Counted from the first letter of the stretch, positions 34,704 through 47,420 are shown. The stretch is 64,000 nt of DNA from Hypholoma sublateritium FD-334 SS-4 (GCA_000827495.1 KN817640.1:46150-110149), one strand, 5' to 3'. Notes: a model not told the origin generated them from the letters alone. Program-made: numbers and translations.

Positions 34704-35108
34704 TTATTCGCGTGCNGCTTTCTGTTCTTCATAACCANGCGCTCTCCAACAATGTCGCCGATACCCCAACTTATGTCCACTCCAGTTTCTGACGACACCG
34801 ATGTAAATATCCCAGAGATTTTCACCCATTTCTGGCAATTCGTGGTCATGGCATACGATAAAATAGGTATTCATTCCAAATTCATTCAACACAAAATCTA
34901 TGCCGTGCACTGAACTCTGATCAACTTTCCAGTTATCGCCCACCCCTACATATTTGGGTTTGTCCTCATCATGTGGTCCTACCATCCCAGCGCCCCGTTC
35001 CAGGCCATAGCCTATATAATTTGGATGCTTCCGAAGAAAATGTTCATTGGACTGCTTAGATGTGTCGGCTTTGGAGAAGGGGTGCAACCAGGTAACACTT
35101 CCTCCCAA
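34704..35108 (-). CDS. Unrecognised ORF (uncertain gene)
   Basis: A 134-codon open frame with phrases such as NYIGYGLERGAGMVGPHDED, KPKYVGVGDNWKVDQSSVHG and FVLNEFGMNTYFIVCHDHEL. Amino acid usage looks protein-like, without the low-complexity bias of shadow frames, but I recognise no family. It lies in the stretch with scattered N bases and may extend upstream (toward 35250) by splicing. It could be a fragment of a larger or dead gene. The region 34349-34703 holds nothing else that I can support. Confidence 0.3.
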   Translation of the reverse strand: MGGSVTWLHPFSKADTSKQSNEHFLRKHPNYIGYGLERGAGMVGPHDEDKPKYVGVGDNWKVDQSSVHGIDFVLNEFGMNTYFIVCHDHELPEMGENLWDIYIGVVRNWSGHKLGYRRHCWRAXGYEEQKXARE

Positions 35109-36089
35109 AGCCTGTGCATCCTACCAGGCTTAAATTTTTATTCCCAAATACCAGACAGCTATGCATCGAGGTACCAAGCACGACACTACTGTAAGAAAGT
35201 GTATGGTGGCAATGGCCCGAGGGTGCGTTACGCGGCCTTAATTAGGCAATTATCTTATCAATAAATTCAAGTTTCTGCAAAAAATTCTGCCCAATTGTCA
35301 TTAGTAGCTCCTGTATACTGCTTATATTTGACGCAATAATGATTATTGAACCAATTCCACCCAAATTTGTCGCGATTGTAGACTTTCCTGGCGTGGGAAT
35401 TTTGAGACTTAGTTCAGAGCTAGCAATTTGCCCTGCGTTATGCGTTATTTTGCCACCATACACTTTTTTACAGTATGAAGGATTTGTCCCTGCAGACAGC
35501 CTCTTTGCTCAATATCAGTCCTACGGAGCATTTGACGATTTCCCGGGCGATCATGATGCTACCGGCCAGCACGACAAAGTGACAATGATTATGTGTCTCT
35601 TAAATAATCATTGGCTAATTCATTTTAATCCGATTTGCCTCGCTCTGCTGTTGATTCAGTAGGATTGATTTAGGTAGAATTACATTTCATCTATACAGAT
35701 GTGCGCCTAGTTAAGTTGAAGTCATTTGATAAAAGTGTGCAATCTAGTGTATTCAGTTCGTAGCAATCAGGGATACCTCGGAATAGTCCGGGCCGTTTTT
35801 GACTGGGGCTAAATGTCCGCCGTGTCAGGGGACTCTGGCACGTGATTTGATTCTGCTTTACTTTCTTCTCGAGACTCGAATCTTGATTCTCCCCTGAATA
35901 TTGAAACCTGATTGTTATTTCATTGGCTTCAGGCATCAGCTAGACTTGCTCATGCCAGGTAAGTAATCCCTTCACTATCTCCGTTTTCCGACGTAGACGC
36001 CAAATTTCTCCAACAAGTCTCAGCGTTTGTTGTCTGCGTGTTAATATAACCTTCCCTGAGTCGGACGTCGCTATTCGGGACATTTGAAC
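35109..36089. other. Intergenic, promoter of DUF155 gene
   Basis: This 981-nt stretch is AT-rich. An ATG followed by GTAAGT at 35952 could be a tiny 5' exon of the next gene, but no matching frame proves it. Open frame 35339-35662 (+) has no recognised domain. Confidence 0.4.
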
Positions 36090-38095
36090 ATGTCACACAG
36101 CCCCTCTGCAAACCGGCTCCCGTCCACCAGTCAACTGCCCAAACGGAAACCAGTGTCGCGACTTGCATCTCTGGGAGTTCCCAACAAGAGATACAATGGC
36201 GTTGACGGACCTTCTATGTCGCGGCGGGCGTCGGTCGCAGGGCTGACGTCAGGCCCAAAATCACAGCGGTCGTCAAAAACTACACACAAGCTCGTCGAAC
36301 TTCCTTCAGCTCCACAAACGCGACCGTTGTTGGCTCACATAGAGGATGATCTGACTCTGGGATACGACGTGGATGGCGGCGTGCGAGAGTACAAGAGTCA
36401 GGCGGAGCGCATGAGCAAGGACCAGCGAAAGCAAGCCGGGTTCAAGAGAATCACTGCGTACTGCGTCGCCGAATCTTTCAAGATGAAGCTTTTGTCGTCT
36501 TTTCTCAAGCGCGAACACAATGTATCGCCGAGAGCTTTCGACGAAGCACTTTATGTTGTGAGTGAATTTCATATATCAATTATGAGAGCGCGCCAACGCG
36601 TGTTGCACAGATGTACCACCTACCTCTATTGCCAGGATATGGCCCAAACGCAAACGTTCGCTCTTCTGTCCCTGCCAAGATGAGGACAGGGAAGTCATTT
36701 ATATCCCACCTATCGGAGGCGGAAGAGAATGGTTACCAAGGCACCTACTTCCCCGCAGAAGCGCCTCCGTCGGATAACCTAGGAGGCTATATATCTTCCA
36801 GCTCTCCAATAAATACCCAAAAATCAGGTGGCGTACGCCACGGTCCCTCAACTGACCTTCCGCCTCAGGACGTAACCGACACCGAGACAGAAACAGAAAC
36901 TGCAGGCTTTATAACTGAGCCAGAACCAGGGACGCCTCAGTCAGCAAGGGTACCTGTGGGGCCGAGCACTGACGTCGACCCAGGAGCAGAAACCGACCCT
37001 GGTACTTATCAACGTTGGTGCCCCCCGCCGGTGCCAGAGGTCGAGACTCCAAAACCGAACGACGACGACGTTGCTGAAGTGGTTTTCTTCGAGTATGGAG
37101 TGGTTGTTTTCTTTGGTCTCAGCGAACTGGAGGAAAAAAACATCTTGGAAGACATTGACAACGCGGGGATCATGAAGCGCCAAATTCTGGAAGGCAATTG
37201 GGAAGTGGAAGAGTGTCACTACACTGTAGGCCACTCTAACAATCTCTTTCGTATTCCACATTCTGATAATCCTGTAGCATGACCCGCATATCGCGTACCC
37301 TCGTATCTACAACGATTTCTTCAGTGAGTCCACGTCATTCTTTGGTGATATAATCGGTATTAATCATAAATAGCCCTCAAGTCCCGATCTCATCTACTCA
37401 AGCTCTCCATTGCGCACGCCTTAGCGCAATCCACACTTCTCGCTCACTACGAAACAAACGCGCAGATCGTTCTTTCTTCGCCCCTCACAATGTCGATACC
37501 TAGACAACTCGCAGCATCCGGCGCCCTGAAGTTACGCCGTCACGATGCCCTCAAACTGACGGGCCGACTCTTCAAGCTACGCCGGGATGTGAACCTCGTG
37601 TCCAATGTACTCGACGTCCCAGAACTTTTCTGGAGCGAAGCCAGCCTGAAGGAGCTCTATGATGCGGTCCGCGAATACATGGAGATACGGCCCCGCGTAC
37701 AGGTCTTGAACGAGAAGCTGGGCGTGGCTAGTGATTTCGTGCGTATATCTGGCAGTGTCTGCTTGCTTGTATGATCAATGTCTCACGTTTCGCCCCATTG
37801 TGAAGTTGGACGCCATCCATGACCATCTGAATAACTCGGCCATGGAACGCATCACATGGATCGTCATCTGGCTGATCGTGGTGGCCTGCCTCGTCGAACT
37901 CGTTCGTCCTATTTCCCTATCCGGTCCTGCTAACTCTTTCAGCTCATTGACGTCTTACAGGGTGAAGTCATCGCGCGTCTTGTCTTCCATGCTGCGTCAA
38001 CAGAAAGGGTCCGGATCGCGGCGTCGATCCTGCCCCCAATATCGAAGGAGGAGGCATTGCACACATTGGAGCGGATGATGGTCATCCAGTCCTAA
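36090..38095 (+). CDS. DUF155 protein, RMD1/RMD8/Sif3 family
   Basis: A membrane-anchored DUF155 protein like yeast Rmd1/Rmd8 and fission yeast Sif3; animal RMND1 is the mitochondrial relative. The disordered N-terminus starts MSHSPSANRLPSTSQLPKRK and includes KRITAYCVAESFKMKLLSSF. A Thr/Glu/Pro-rich linker follows. The domain runs FFEYGVVVFFGLSELEEKNI, GNWEVEECHYT then HDPHIAYPRIYNDFF (phase 0 intron), TLKSRSHLLKLSIAHALAQS, KLTGRLFKLRRDVNLVSNVL, DVPELFWSEASLKELYDAVR, REYMEIRPRVQVLNEKLGVA, LDAIHDHLNNSAMERITW and the membrane segment WIVIWLIVVACLVEL, then GEVIARLVF. The stop is at 38093-38095. Seven or so exons. The biochemical role of the family is poorly known (vacuolar/cytosolic in yeast). 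Confidence 0.93.
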
Positions 38096-38488
38096 TAAGC
38101 CGGGGAAATTACTTGTATCTGTAACTATTTCATTCTACCTGGAGGTTCTGAATTTGTTTGTGACCAGAATTCTACGACGGGGTTGAACATGTTTGCCCCT
38201 CAGATATCGACCAAGCAGACCATACTTAGCACCTTATATTCCCAATTTCTATGCGGTCTAGCAGCACATGAACGATCGCGGGCCTTGTAATGAGCTCATA
38301 CTCTTTGACAGTCATTGACAGCAGAATGCACGATACGACAGGTCTTCGCCGTGGGCAGATCGAGCGGGAAATATTGAATTTCTGGTTCGCCCTTGGAGGC
38401 ACAGGTCCGTTGCCAACTTAATATAATAAGGCTCGCGGATGCACAGTTATAAAGCGCCTCCCACCCAATTGTCAAGGAATTGGAAACG
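38096..38488. other. Intergenic
   Basis: This 393-nt space lies between two same-strand genes, with the 3' UTR of the DUF155 gene and the P450 promoter. No other feature is seen. Confidence 0.5.
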
Positions 38489-40603
38489 ATGCACCCCATA
38501 ATTCTTTCGGCACTCAGCATTTCTGCAGTTTGGTTCGTATTGAAGATTTTCTTGCAGCGCAAAGGTTCACGAAAGAGTCGGCCTTCTGGACCAACTCCGC
38601 TACCGATAATTGGAAATGCGCACCAAATGCCGAAGAACCAGCCTTGGATGGTGTTCTCTGCATGGAACAAAACCTACGGTGAGCGCTTGAGCGTCAACCA
38701 TACGATTCTCATTCTCTACATTGTGCCTAACTCTTTATAGGCGGTATCGTTCGCCTCGATATTTTTGGCCAGCCAGTCGTCGTGATCAACTCTTCGAAAG
38801 TCGCCAAAGATCTCCTTGATAAACGATCTGCAATTTATTCCGGCAGGCCAGTTTCTGTGAGCTTTCAGAAGGTAGATTATCGAGACAAGCGCTTACTATA
38901 TCGCCCAGATAATGGCAGGGGAGTTGTAAGCCTCCCGGTTGACGCCATCAGCGTGGAACTTATTGGGACAAAAGAGTAGGATTCGGAGAGGTTTTCGCAA
39001 TGATGCCCTGCGGCAGCAGATTTCGCAATCAGAGGCGCATGGTCTCTCAAGGATTCAAGCCCCCAAACTATCACAATATTCAGGAAAAAGAAGCTGCCGC
39101 CCTCGTACACAGCGTTTTCAGCAGCCCAGGATCACTCTTTTCAGAAGTGCCGTTGTGAGTGTGTATTCGATCGACATATGTCCATCTCTGACATCCACGT
39201 AGAAGAATAGGGACTATCATTCTGAAGGTGGTATACGGATACTCTGTGAAATCGACAACGGACAAAATGCTGGTTGATACGATCGAGATGATGAAGATTT
39301 TTAACAGAACGACCAGCGCAGGCGCTTATCTCGTTGATTCACTCCCTTTCCGTCAGCCTGCTTCCAATAGTTCATTACGATTTTGATGTACTCATTGATG
39401 TACGCCAAATTAGTCAGGTATTTGCCCCTATGGATGCCTGGTTCCGGATTTCTTGGTCGTGCAGCAACATGGAGAGCCCACGTAGAGCGGGCATCGCAGA
39501 ACCCATACATCTGGTCAAAATCGAATCCGGTACGTCATGTCGCACATTTGCATTAGCAATGAACTGTCTATAGATCGTTTTTGGTAGGGTAACGGCACAA
39601 CACAGATACCAAATATGTGTGGCACGGTCCTGCAAAAAGCAGAAGGGGAGTTATGTGCGGACGATCAAGTCGACCTTCAATGGGCTGCAACTGCCATGTT
39701 CGGAGGAGGCTTAGATACAGTGAGTGTGTTTCTGCACGCGATTGAATCGCACTCATAATCTGATCCCACACCACAGAGCACATCCGCGATACTTAGCTTC
39801 TTTATGGCCATGATTCTTCACCCGGACGTCCAAATAAAGGCCCATGCTGAGATCGACGCGGCTATCGGAACAAATCGCTTGCCCCGTATCCAAGATAGGC
39901 CCCAACTGCCCTATATCCGTAGTATTGTATCGGAGGTGCTTCGATGGGCACCGCCTGGCCCGCTCGGTGCAATGCTCTTTATTTTTTGGAGTGTACTATA
40001 TCCATGCTTATGAACTTCTCAAAAACAACAGCTGTTGCCCATGCTCTGAGCGACGATGATGTCTATGAAGATTGTCATTTCAAGAAGGGAACAATTGTCT
40101 TCCCCAATATTTGGTAAGTTCAAGCCGCTCTGATTATGATAACCATTAGCCGTGTTCGATTATCTTTTAAATTAGGCACATGCTGCATGATCCTGAACTA
40201 TACGCCTCTCCCATGGAGTTCATCCCTGAGCGCTTCAATGAGGATGACGCGGAGATGGCGAAGGTGTCGGATTTGGCATTCGGATTTGGGCGACGATCGT
40301 GTCCCGGGAAGAATTTTGCAGAGATTACTCTGTTCGCTGTTGTGTCGACAGTGCTCGCTACCTGCCATATTCTTCCCGGCGTTGATGAATGCGGCGCGAA
40401 GGTGATGCCGAAGTATGCGTATACCACCGGGACCGTCAGGTGCGTAATGATGTCACCATATGAACGGGCGCTTGTTTATCAGACGAACTCTTATCGGATC
40501 GGTTCACATCGTTGTCGACTGCAGTTTTCCGGAAGCCTTTTACCTCAATCTGCAACCACGATCTGCGCAATCCTTTGCCCTGATTTCTGAAGCTATGTGC
40601 TGA
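38489..40603 (+). CDS. Cytochrome P450 monooxygenase
   Basis: A microsomal heme-thiolate monooxygenase. The N-terminus MHPIILSALSISAVWFVLKI is a signal anchor, followed by the Pro-rich hinge (RPSGPTPLPIIGNAHQMPKN). Then come YSGRPVSVSFQK, FGEVFAMMPCGSRFRNQRRM, ILKVVYGYSVK and the I-helix region MFGGGLDTSTSAILSFFMAM. EVLRW supplies ExxR. PPGPLAVAHALSDDDVYEDC and GTIVFPNIWHMLHDPELYAS lead to FIPERF and the heme loop FGFGRRSCPGKNFAE. A last intron splices TTGTVS to FPEAFYLNLQPRSAQSFALI, the normal C-terminus; the stop is at 40601-40603. About eleven exons give roughly 510 aa. All signature residues are present, so it looks functional. Basidiomycetes carry hundreds of such genes; the CYP family is not assigned. 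Confidence 0.88.
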
Positions 40604-40975
40604 TAACCTACGAGCCTGTCAATGTCCTGTAGGGCTACAGTACAATTGGACAGACACAGCTGCCATCTAAATGCAATCATGGTAGAAACTTGAAGCAGAA
40701 TTTGGAATGTTTGACTGTGCACGTAGAATTGATGGCCTATTACTACAGAAACGTTGAAAGTTGCAAAAGAGAGGCTCGGAAAACTGTCATGATTATTTGG
40801 TTACTTGTCGGTAGGATAAAGAGGCAGTAAATATGACTTGGTGTCCAAATCCTATGTATTGAAAATAAACGAGGTAATTAGTATATGAGGAGAAATGAAT
40901 ATGAGAGTATATAACGTGCGATAACTGAATACAAAAAAAGTTTCCGCTACTTATTGTACAGTCATTGTGCCCCAA
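40604..40975. other. Intergenic, convergent
   Basis: A 372-nt AT-rich space between the ends of the P450 and the small unknown gene. Nothing is recognised. Confidence 0.5.
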
Positions 40976-41675
40976 TTAAATTATCATAGAGAATCTTCGC
41001 CTTTCCAAGCCTGTTTTCGGTTTTTGGGGGGGTGACCGATACCGAAGGAATATCGACTTGAAATCAATGTCGATTCTTGAGGTATAGGCGAAGTCGACGA
41101 TGTATTGAGCGGCGTCGATGATATGTCGGCTCGCGGACTCAATGTTGTCCAATTCTTTCATGGTCGCAGCTGATGGCCGTTTCAACCAACGTAGCTCGAT
41201 AGTCGTCTTCTTCTCTTCGACTGTGTTGTAAAGAAGAACTATACGGGCGTATTCCTCCTGGAGATCATCAGGGCAGTGCGTAATCTATTTACAAAGAAAA
41301 AACGGATTTAAGCTATTCTTTCGGAATACCGGCGCGGTATAGACTGACCAGTGGGTTATCATTTGGGTGAGGCAGACTGCGCAACGTCCGATCAATCCGC
41401 GACGCGTTCCGAAGATTCAGGATATGTCGCCGCGGGTCGGGTAGGACAGATACCGGGGACCCGTCCGTACTCGAACCGCGACTTTCGTGGAGTACTTCCG
41501 CAGCTGGTCGCGCATATGGCTTTGGCGATCTAGATTTTTTGCGCGTTGTACGGGCGACCATGGCCTCTGGTGACTTGGTAGGCTCAACGGCATTTATCCA
41601 AGAAATTATCCGTGCGGTGAATCCACCGTCATCTGGTTCGAGGACACCCGTCTCTTTGTAGCTGGTGCTTGCCAT
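40976..41675 (-). CDS. Small unknown protein
   Basis: Two exons. The first begins MASTSYKETGVLEPDDGGFT with a start in good context (ATGG at 41675), and carries a basic patch RTTRKKSRSPKPYARP and RIDRTLRSLPHPNDNPL. The intron starts GTCAGT and joins in phase 0 to THCPDDLQEEYARIVLLYNT and VEEKKTTIELRWLKRPSAAT, then helical KELDNIESASRHIIDAAQYI, ending RRRFSMII at 40976. An in-frame ATG at 41744 is possible but has weak context. No family is recognised. The second exon looks like a coiled or helical domain. Confidence 0.6.
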
Positions 41676-41744
41676 GATGATATGTTTTGACGCCGAGAAG
41701 CGGGTGGTATGCGAAGCTGAGACGTTGTGGTTAATATGAAGCAT

Positions 41745-43846
41745 GGGATGAGAGGGTTTGTGCTCCTAGAAGAAAGCGGGGGAGAAAGGGGGAAGCCGAA
41801 CGGTCATCGCACGACATATATATATTGGAAAGGTAATCAGGCCTGCATACTACTACGATCCGAGCCGCAGGGAAATGTTACCGTTAATGTGTGTCAAGGC
41901 ATCCCTGCTCTTAGTATTCCCCCTTCATGCCACGATCACAATTGATGCAACGCAATTATAGAACCCCAGCACATGTCATGCATGTCATGTTTTGTAAGGG
42001 GACCCATGCTGACCCATGCCGCTGCCGTCGACAGCGTATTGCCGCGGAAACCGCTACAGATCTTCTATCATCTGGCTCCGCCGCTGCGACCTGGACCAGC
42101 TTGTATACATTAATTTCAAGCTAAGCCAAAGTCCTTCACAAAATAAATTGAAGAAAGCTGACCCAGAAGTGTTCCTAGTCGGTGTACCGACCGATCAGTC
42201 CAATATATCGAAAACCTCTTGACAAGCAAAAATGATGCATGCTCATTGGAAATAAGCAGAAGGAAAAAACCCCGAGCCTTCACTGCAGGGACATGATCCA
42301 CGACTCTTTCTGGCATCACTGACACCGTCATAGCGGGCAACCGTTGTGTACAAAGAATGGAGCATTTATCAAGTATTTTGAGCATTCTTCACACCATCCG
42401 GTGTGACCACAGACTAAACAATACGTACAAGAATGACTTTGTTTTGTGATCTATAACCCATCTAAATCAGAACTTTATTGAGCAACAAGTGAAAAATCAT
42501 TTCCGGTTCATCAGGACTGTTAAAAGGAGATTGAAGGGACTTATACTCGGAGAGGTGTCATGAATATGCCATCATGGGTGGTCCGGCAAGCATAACGGCC
42601 AAGCAAGCCGCGAGAAACGGAATCGGAGTTTTGGCCGCCATGCAAAAAGCATCGCGGTACCTTGAGTAACCACTTGAAAGTCGAGAGAGAAGTTTCAGCT
42701 ATAGAATTGATTTCTTCGTGGGGTCGATGGTCCTTCTTAAAACAGTTCTATTTTTTTGTACGAAGAAGGCCAAAAGAAGGCGAGTTCAAAATTTGGGCGG
42801 AGTTGGGCATACATTTATCGCAAGGTGATTGGGCACACTGCCGTCAGTCGCTCGCTCATTTGCCAACACATTCCTGACGACTGTTTTCTGCTGACCGTGC
42901 GCTGACTTCGATGTTCTGCTCATAATGACCTTGCTTGACGAGGTTTGTTGCGGGTTCATAATTCGTGCCTAGCTTTTCCCCGAGGTTTCGCCTTTAAGAA
43001 ATCTGACTTTCCACTCCTCTGTGATCATCATGCAAGGTTTATGCCGCCAGTGGCGGCAATTCCTCTAGTAATAATGTACAAGTTTAAACAATCTTCGCGC
43101 TCAGGGACTCAGTCGAACACAGATGAGGGCCTGACGGTCCAGACCCCGATCAGGGGCCATTGGGAAGCGGGCCGGCGAAGTTGTGGCACGGCGACCACAC
43201 AAGCTAAATATTCATTTTCGACTTCGCATCTACTTATCTTCTATGTTCCCCCCCTACTGGAACAAGCTGGAGAAGCACCACATAGTAATATGTAGTCTCC
43301 TGAGCCATAAATATGTAGCGTAGTCATCCCAAATTATTACTATTGTCATTTGCAAAGGACTGGTCAACAGTGTTGCACTGTTGACTCAACCGTGTATCTT
43401 GCCAGTGATATTGGTACTAATAGTGGACTAATCGTTACTTCCCCTGAGAATAGAATGCGCAGTTTCCAGTGATGTAAGTTCAATTGCTAGATGTGATTTG
43501 AAAAATGATCAGCAAGCTTCAGTGAGCAACTCCTGTCCAATTCTTGTGGTTATAATTATGACTTTAGATTCCTCGAATCCTCGCCACTTTTCGCTCTTCA
43601 ACGGCCAGTTAATTACACAGTCGCCTTTGAGGCATTACACCCTGGAGTTTGTTCAACTTGGCATGCAAGGTACTTGAGCTTGAGCGTCGATCGCGCCTCT
43701 ATTTCCTTTCTGGGACCACTATAAATGGCTATTTCAATCGTTTCGAGCTCGAAAAGAAGATACCACTCTTCCCGCCTTTGGCTATCCTTTTTTCTTTTCC
43801 AATTATTCTACGATATCTCTTTCAGCGATCCCCGCTTAGGAGCAAT
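41745..43846. other. Intergenic, 2.1 kb
   Basis: AT-rich sequence between divergent genes, with promoters of the small unknown gene and the secreted-protein gene. Open frames (for example 42116-42385 on minus, 43649 on plus leading into the next start) show no domains or splice chains. No repeat or RNA gene is recognised. Confidence 0.45.
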
Positions 43847-44672
43847 ATGAAGTTCTCGACCTCGAGTCTATTTCATGTCATCGAAGTCGCCTTTTTGGCG
43901 TCGACGTCGCTAGTTCTGGCATGCGAGGGAGATTGCATTGTCGGAATCACAAACGCGTTCATTGGAAATTATACTGCCCCCAAGGAAAGCGTGTTGGAGA
44001 AAATTGTGAGCATTTGAGACTAGGCGTTTGATTTGGTGCCTTCATCACCCGCTAAGCAAATTGCTTGGCCACTAGGCGGAACGTATAGTCTCGGAACTCA
44101 TCCCAAATAACAAGGAGAACGCCATATCCTACCTCAAACCCGTAATAGAGGAGTACAACAAACGTGCTTACGATTATATGGAGAACGCCATTTTCAAATC
44201 ATGCTTCCACGGCAAATGCTTGGATCCCGATACAGGACTGGAGCCGGCGGGGTGTCCAGATCCCGACTGTCCTTTGATTTGCGGAACGCCCGGGTCATTA
44301 ATTCACTTCTACAACAGGCTACAGGATATCGCGTTTAATAGCACGGCGAGCCTCTTCAACGATATCATCGTCAGCGATTCGGCGGCATATCGGCAGGTTG
44401 AGCAGCGCGTCGTGAAAGCGGCGTCCTCAAATAGACGGCGCAGGTTCCTACGTTTTAAACGATATGACCTAGCTCGCCAGTCTGGACTCGGCCGGGAAAG
44501 GAACTTCCAAGACATCGCTGGAAGAGGGGAAAAGGAAATCAGACAGGATCTGAAGATCTACTTGCAGCAGTTCAGAACGCTATTGAGTGACGCCTGCGGG
44601 GGAATCGGCAACGGTATCCCGAACTGCAGCTGGAAAAGACCGATGGGCGAATATATCCTGAGCTTTCCTTAA
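43847..44672 (+). CDS. Secreted cysteine-containing protein, unknown function
   Basis: Two exons, 43847-44005 and 44076-44672, give 251 aa. The N-terminus MKFSTSSLFHVIEVAFLAST with SLVLACEGDC is a classical signal peptide with likely cleavage before the first Cys. The mature part starts CEGDCIVGITNAFIGNYTAP. A conserved-looking Cys-rich block follows: SCFHGKCLDPDTGLEPAGC, PDPDCPLICGTPGS. The rest is helical and basic (NRRRRFLRFKRYDL, a possible dibasic processing region) and ends NCSWKRPMGEYILSFP. About ten Cys suggest disulfide bonds. NYT, NST and NCS are glycosylation sequons. It resembles uncharacterised secreted proteins of Agaricomycetes; I give no function. It is on the border of the unusual GC-rich tract. 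Confidence 0.8.
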
Positions 44673-46150
44673 ATATCACTCAAGCTCCTCCGATAATGGT
44701 CTCACTCTATGCACATGGACATTCGCTACGTCGACGCTATCTTTTCAATGCGCAACACATGTAATATGTATGTATGTACCAACTATGAGTCCACGACTTC
44801 CTATTGTAATAAAAGGACGAGATATTGGCGGATATTCCTTGTTATATCTGGTTACATTCAGAGCATATAATTTATCCATGAGGCTCTGTTTATTCGAGGA
44901 CAAGAAATTGTCGATCAATTGGCGCCCATGGTCGTTCAGGCTATTAATAGTATCCATGGCGAGTACTTCAGTGCCGTGTAATGTTTATCTTCATGCTTCT
45001 GTGCGAATACTTTAGAAGTATATAATAATGGCCCCATCTCAGGCTCCTTCGATAGCGAAAGAAAGGATTTCTGCTGGCTTTAAATTATTCTCCTATTCGG
45101 ACTTGGGGGCCAAATTCCATTAGATCACAAACATTCTACTCCGTTGGCCAAACGTCGAAATGCGTACTACTGAAGGCAAATTATTGTCCAAGAGGTCCTA
45201 GAGATTATCCTAACCAACTTCAATTGTCCATGATCATTTCGATTAATCGGCTCGTCGTGGCAGATGCCATTGAAGTCCGGTGTCGGCTCATTGCTAGTGG
45301 AAGCGTCCGGCGGCGGCGGCGTAGGAGCAATAGTCATGTTCAGAGCCGCGGGGAGATTGGGGGTTCTCAGGTCTTATCTGGCGGACTTTGATATGCCGTT
45401 GACAAAAAGATCTCACTAAACTAAGTAAGAGCACTACATATACCTGGAATACAATGAATGTCTAACGGGCTTTGACTTTGCGATACATCTTGTTTACTGA
45501 TTCACTGGTGTGACCTTTGATTAACCTAAGATAGCTAGCCAATAGAGGATGGAGACGGTGTTGGTGTCTTTGGCACGTAAAATCCACGATGCGCACTGGT
45601 TTCCGCAGCAATGGGTGTTTGAGAGGCTTCGGCATGGTTCCTATAACACTCACTCTGGTCTTGGGTGCTACTCCAGTCTACGCACTCCATACATTTCTTA
45701 CATACAGTACTCAGCCACATTCTGTTGAGGCCCTACATATTCCGGCATCTAACTGCCACGGCTCGGGTTATAAGGCCAATTGAACAGGCGGAACCGGAGC
45801 CGGATCCAAAGATATCTGATAGGCATACTTAGTAGCCCAGATCGCCCGGCGACGCACGCAACCTGGTCGAAAGCTATAAGCAACGGCGTCGAATTGAAGC
45901 ACTAGATATCAGTACCGCGCCAATTACCATGCCGCCCCACTGCAACGCACACTGGCTTTCTGTTTTGTGCTAACGACACGGCTGTCACTTGCTGTAGAAA
46001 CAAGACCCGCACGCCTAAGTATAGGTAGGTTGCGTCTACCCAACGTAGAAGAAGCTTGAAAGAAGTACCGGCTGGCACCAGCCACCCATAGATTAGTCAG
46101 AGCGCTGGAACAGATATCGTCCTATCCCTGCCCGAGAGGCCCCTCTACGC
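44673..46150. other. Intergenic
   Basis: 1.5 kb after the secreted-protein gene, AT-rich turning to GC-rich towards 46150. Short frames only, none recognisable. Confidence 0.5.
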
Positions 46151-47109
46151 CGAGGCCGGGCGCCATCACTAAACATTGTCAGAGAAGGCGAGACGGCACC
46201 TTGCCGCATCGGTGCAGGCACGAGGTCTGCTGACCCGCGTCAAGAACCACGCAATGTCCGGGCGCGGACTCGCAAGGTGCGAACACGCCGCAAGTGGCTG
46301 TCTCGCGACGCGAGCACACGCGCACGCGTCATGCCGCGCGCCACTGATCTTCAGATCAGCACGCCCGCCCTGCAATGATATACATACGCACCACGGCGTA
46401 TCTCCTTCTGTCCGAATCCGGGTGCGTCTCCGCTCGCCTGCTGCGCGACGTCGGCGTCCGCCACGGGATGCGCAGTCACAGTGAGCAGGAGCGCGCAGAC
46501 CTGCACAGGGTTGCATGGCAGATGTCGGCCATGGCAGCGGCTCGGCGGCAGTAGGCCCGGTCCGCGTGCCACCGAACATGCCACATCGAAGAGGCCCGCC
46601 GGTTCGACCAGCGCGCGCGAGCAACGTTGGCGAGGTGCCCCACTGACGATACTGGCCGTCCCGCCGGGCACGCAGCTCCCAAGGTCGGTCCCCGCTACCA
46701 TCTCGCGTCTATAAACACACAATAATCCAGTCGCCCATTCCGCAGTGCCACTTCCAGCTCGCAGCCGCTGCCCCGTCCGTCGTCCAATGTTTTAGGCTGA
46801 AAATAAAGAGGGCGCCAGGTCCTACAATCCCAATGCAAGGCGCATCTGATGCAGTAGCGCACCACACAGAGCGTGAGGGCAGGAGCGCCTCCGAATGCAC
46901 ATATGCCAGCCGCTGCACATCAGGAGCAAGCGATAGGTATGAAAGCGTCAAGGCTGGCGAGATTAATGGCGTCGCAGGTCAAGTTAATCATGCATGAACC
47001 GCAACGTCTACTCAACGGTTGGCGCAGAATGCACGAGGATCAAGGACCTGCCTTTGACCAGTTCAGAACAGACACATGGATTACATAGACTTGTCGACAC
47101 GTGTAGAAT

Positions 47110-47420
47110 GCTGCCATCGCCAAGGCTTGTCGAAGATCTCGCAGTGGATTCGTGTGTTTCGCAGACGCGTGAAGGAAAGACCGATGTAGAGTGGAAAGGG
47201 CCCCTAGGCAGGATCTACGACCGGGAAGACTCTGTGAAAAGGCTGATAGGCGACATAGAGAGCGCGCAGGACTTGTCGACGACCCGACCCAGCCCAAGAA
47301 TATGGATTCGCCGACGTGATACCTCCGAGCGTAAGTGGCTTGCGAGAGATATGGCACATACCCAGTGCGGGACGGAGAACGTACCTCTCCTTTGACTCAC
47401 CTGGTTGTCGAGGATATTAG
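47110..47420. repeat. Diverged duplicated block, copy A
   Basis: It shares ordered blocks with 49320-49570: GCCATCGCCAAGGCTTGTCG, AGTGGAAAGGGC, a CTTGTCGACGACC stretch, GCGTAAGTGGCTTGCG, and GAACGTAC leading to TTGTCGAGG. Order and spacing are kept, so the two are homologous. The minus-strand translations also resemble each other (TYARR near 47340, LRQALAMA near 47130). Confidence 0.65.

Noticed and set aside
264..40603. A single secondary-metabolite gene cluster
   Set aside because: The oxidoreductases and exporter are interleaved with Naa10, ATP10, SPX-EXS and DUF155 genes, and no synthase backbone gene is visible.
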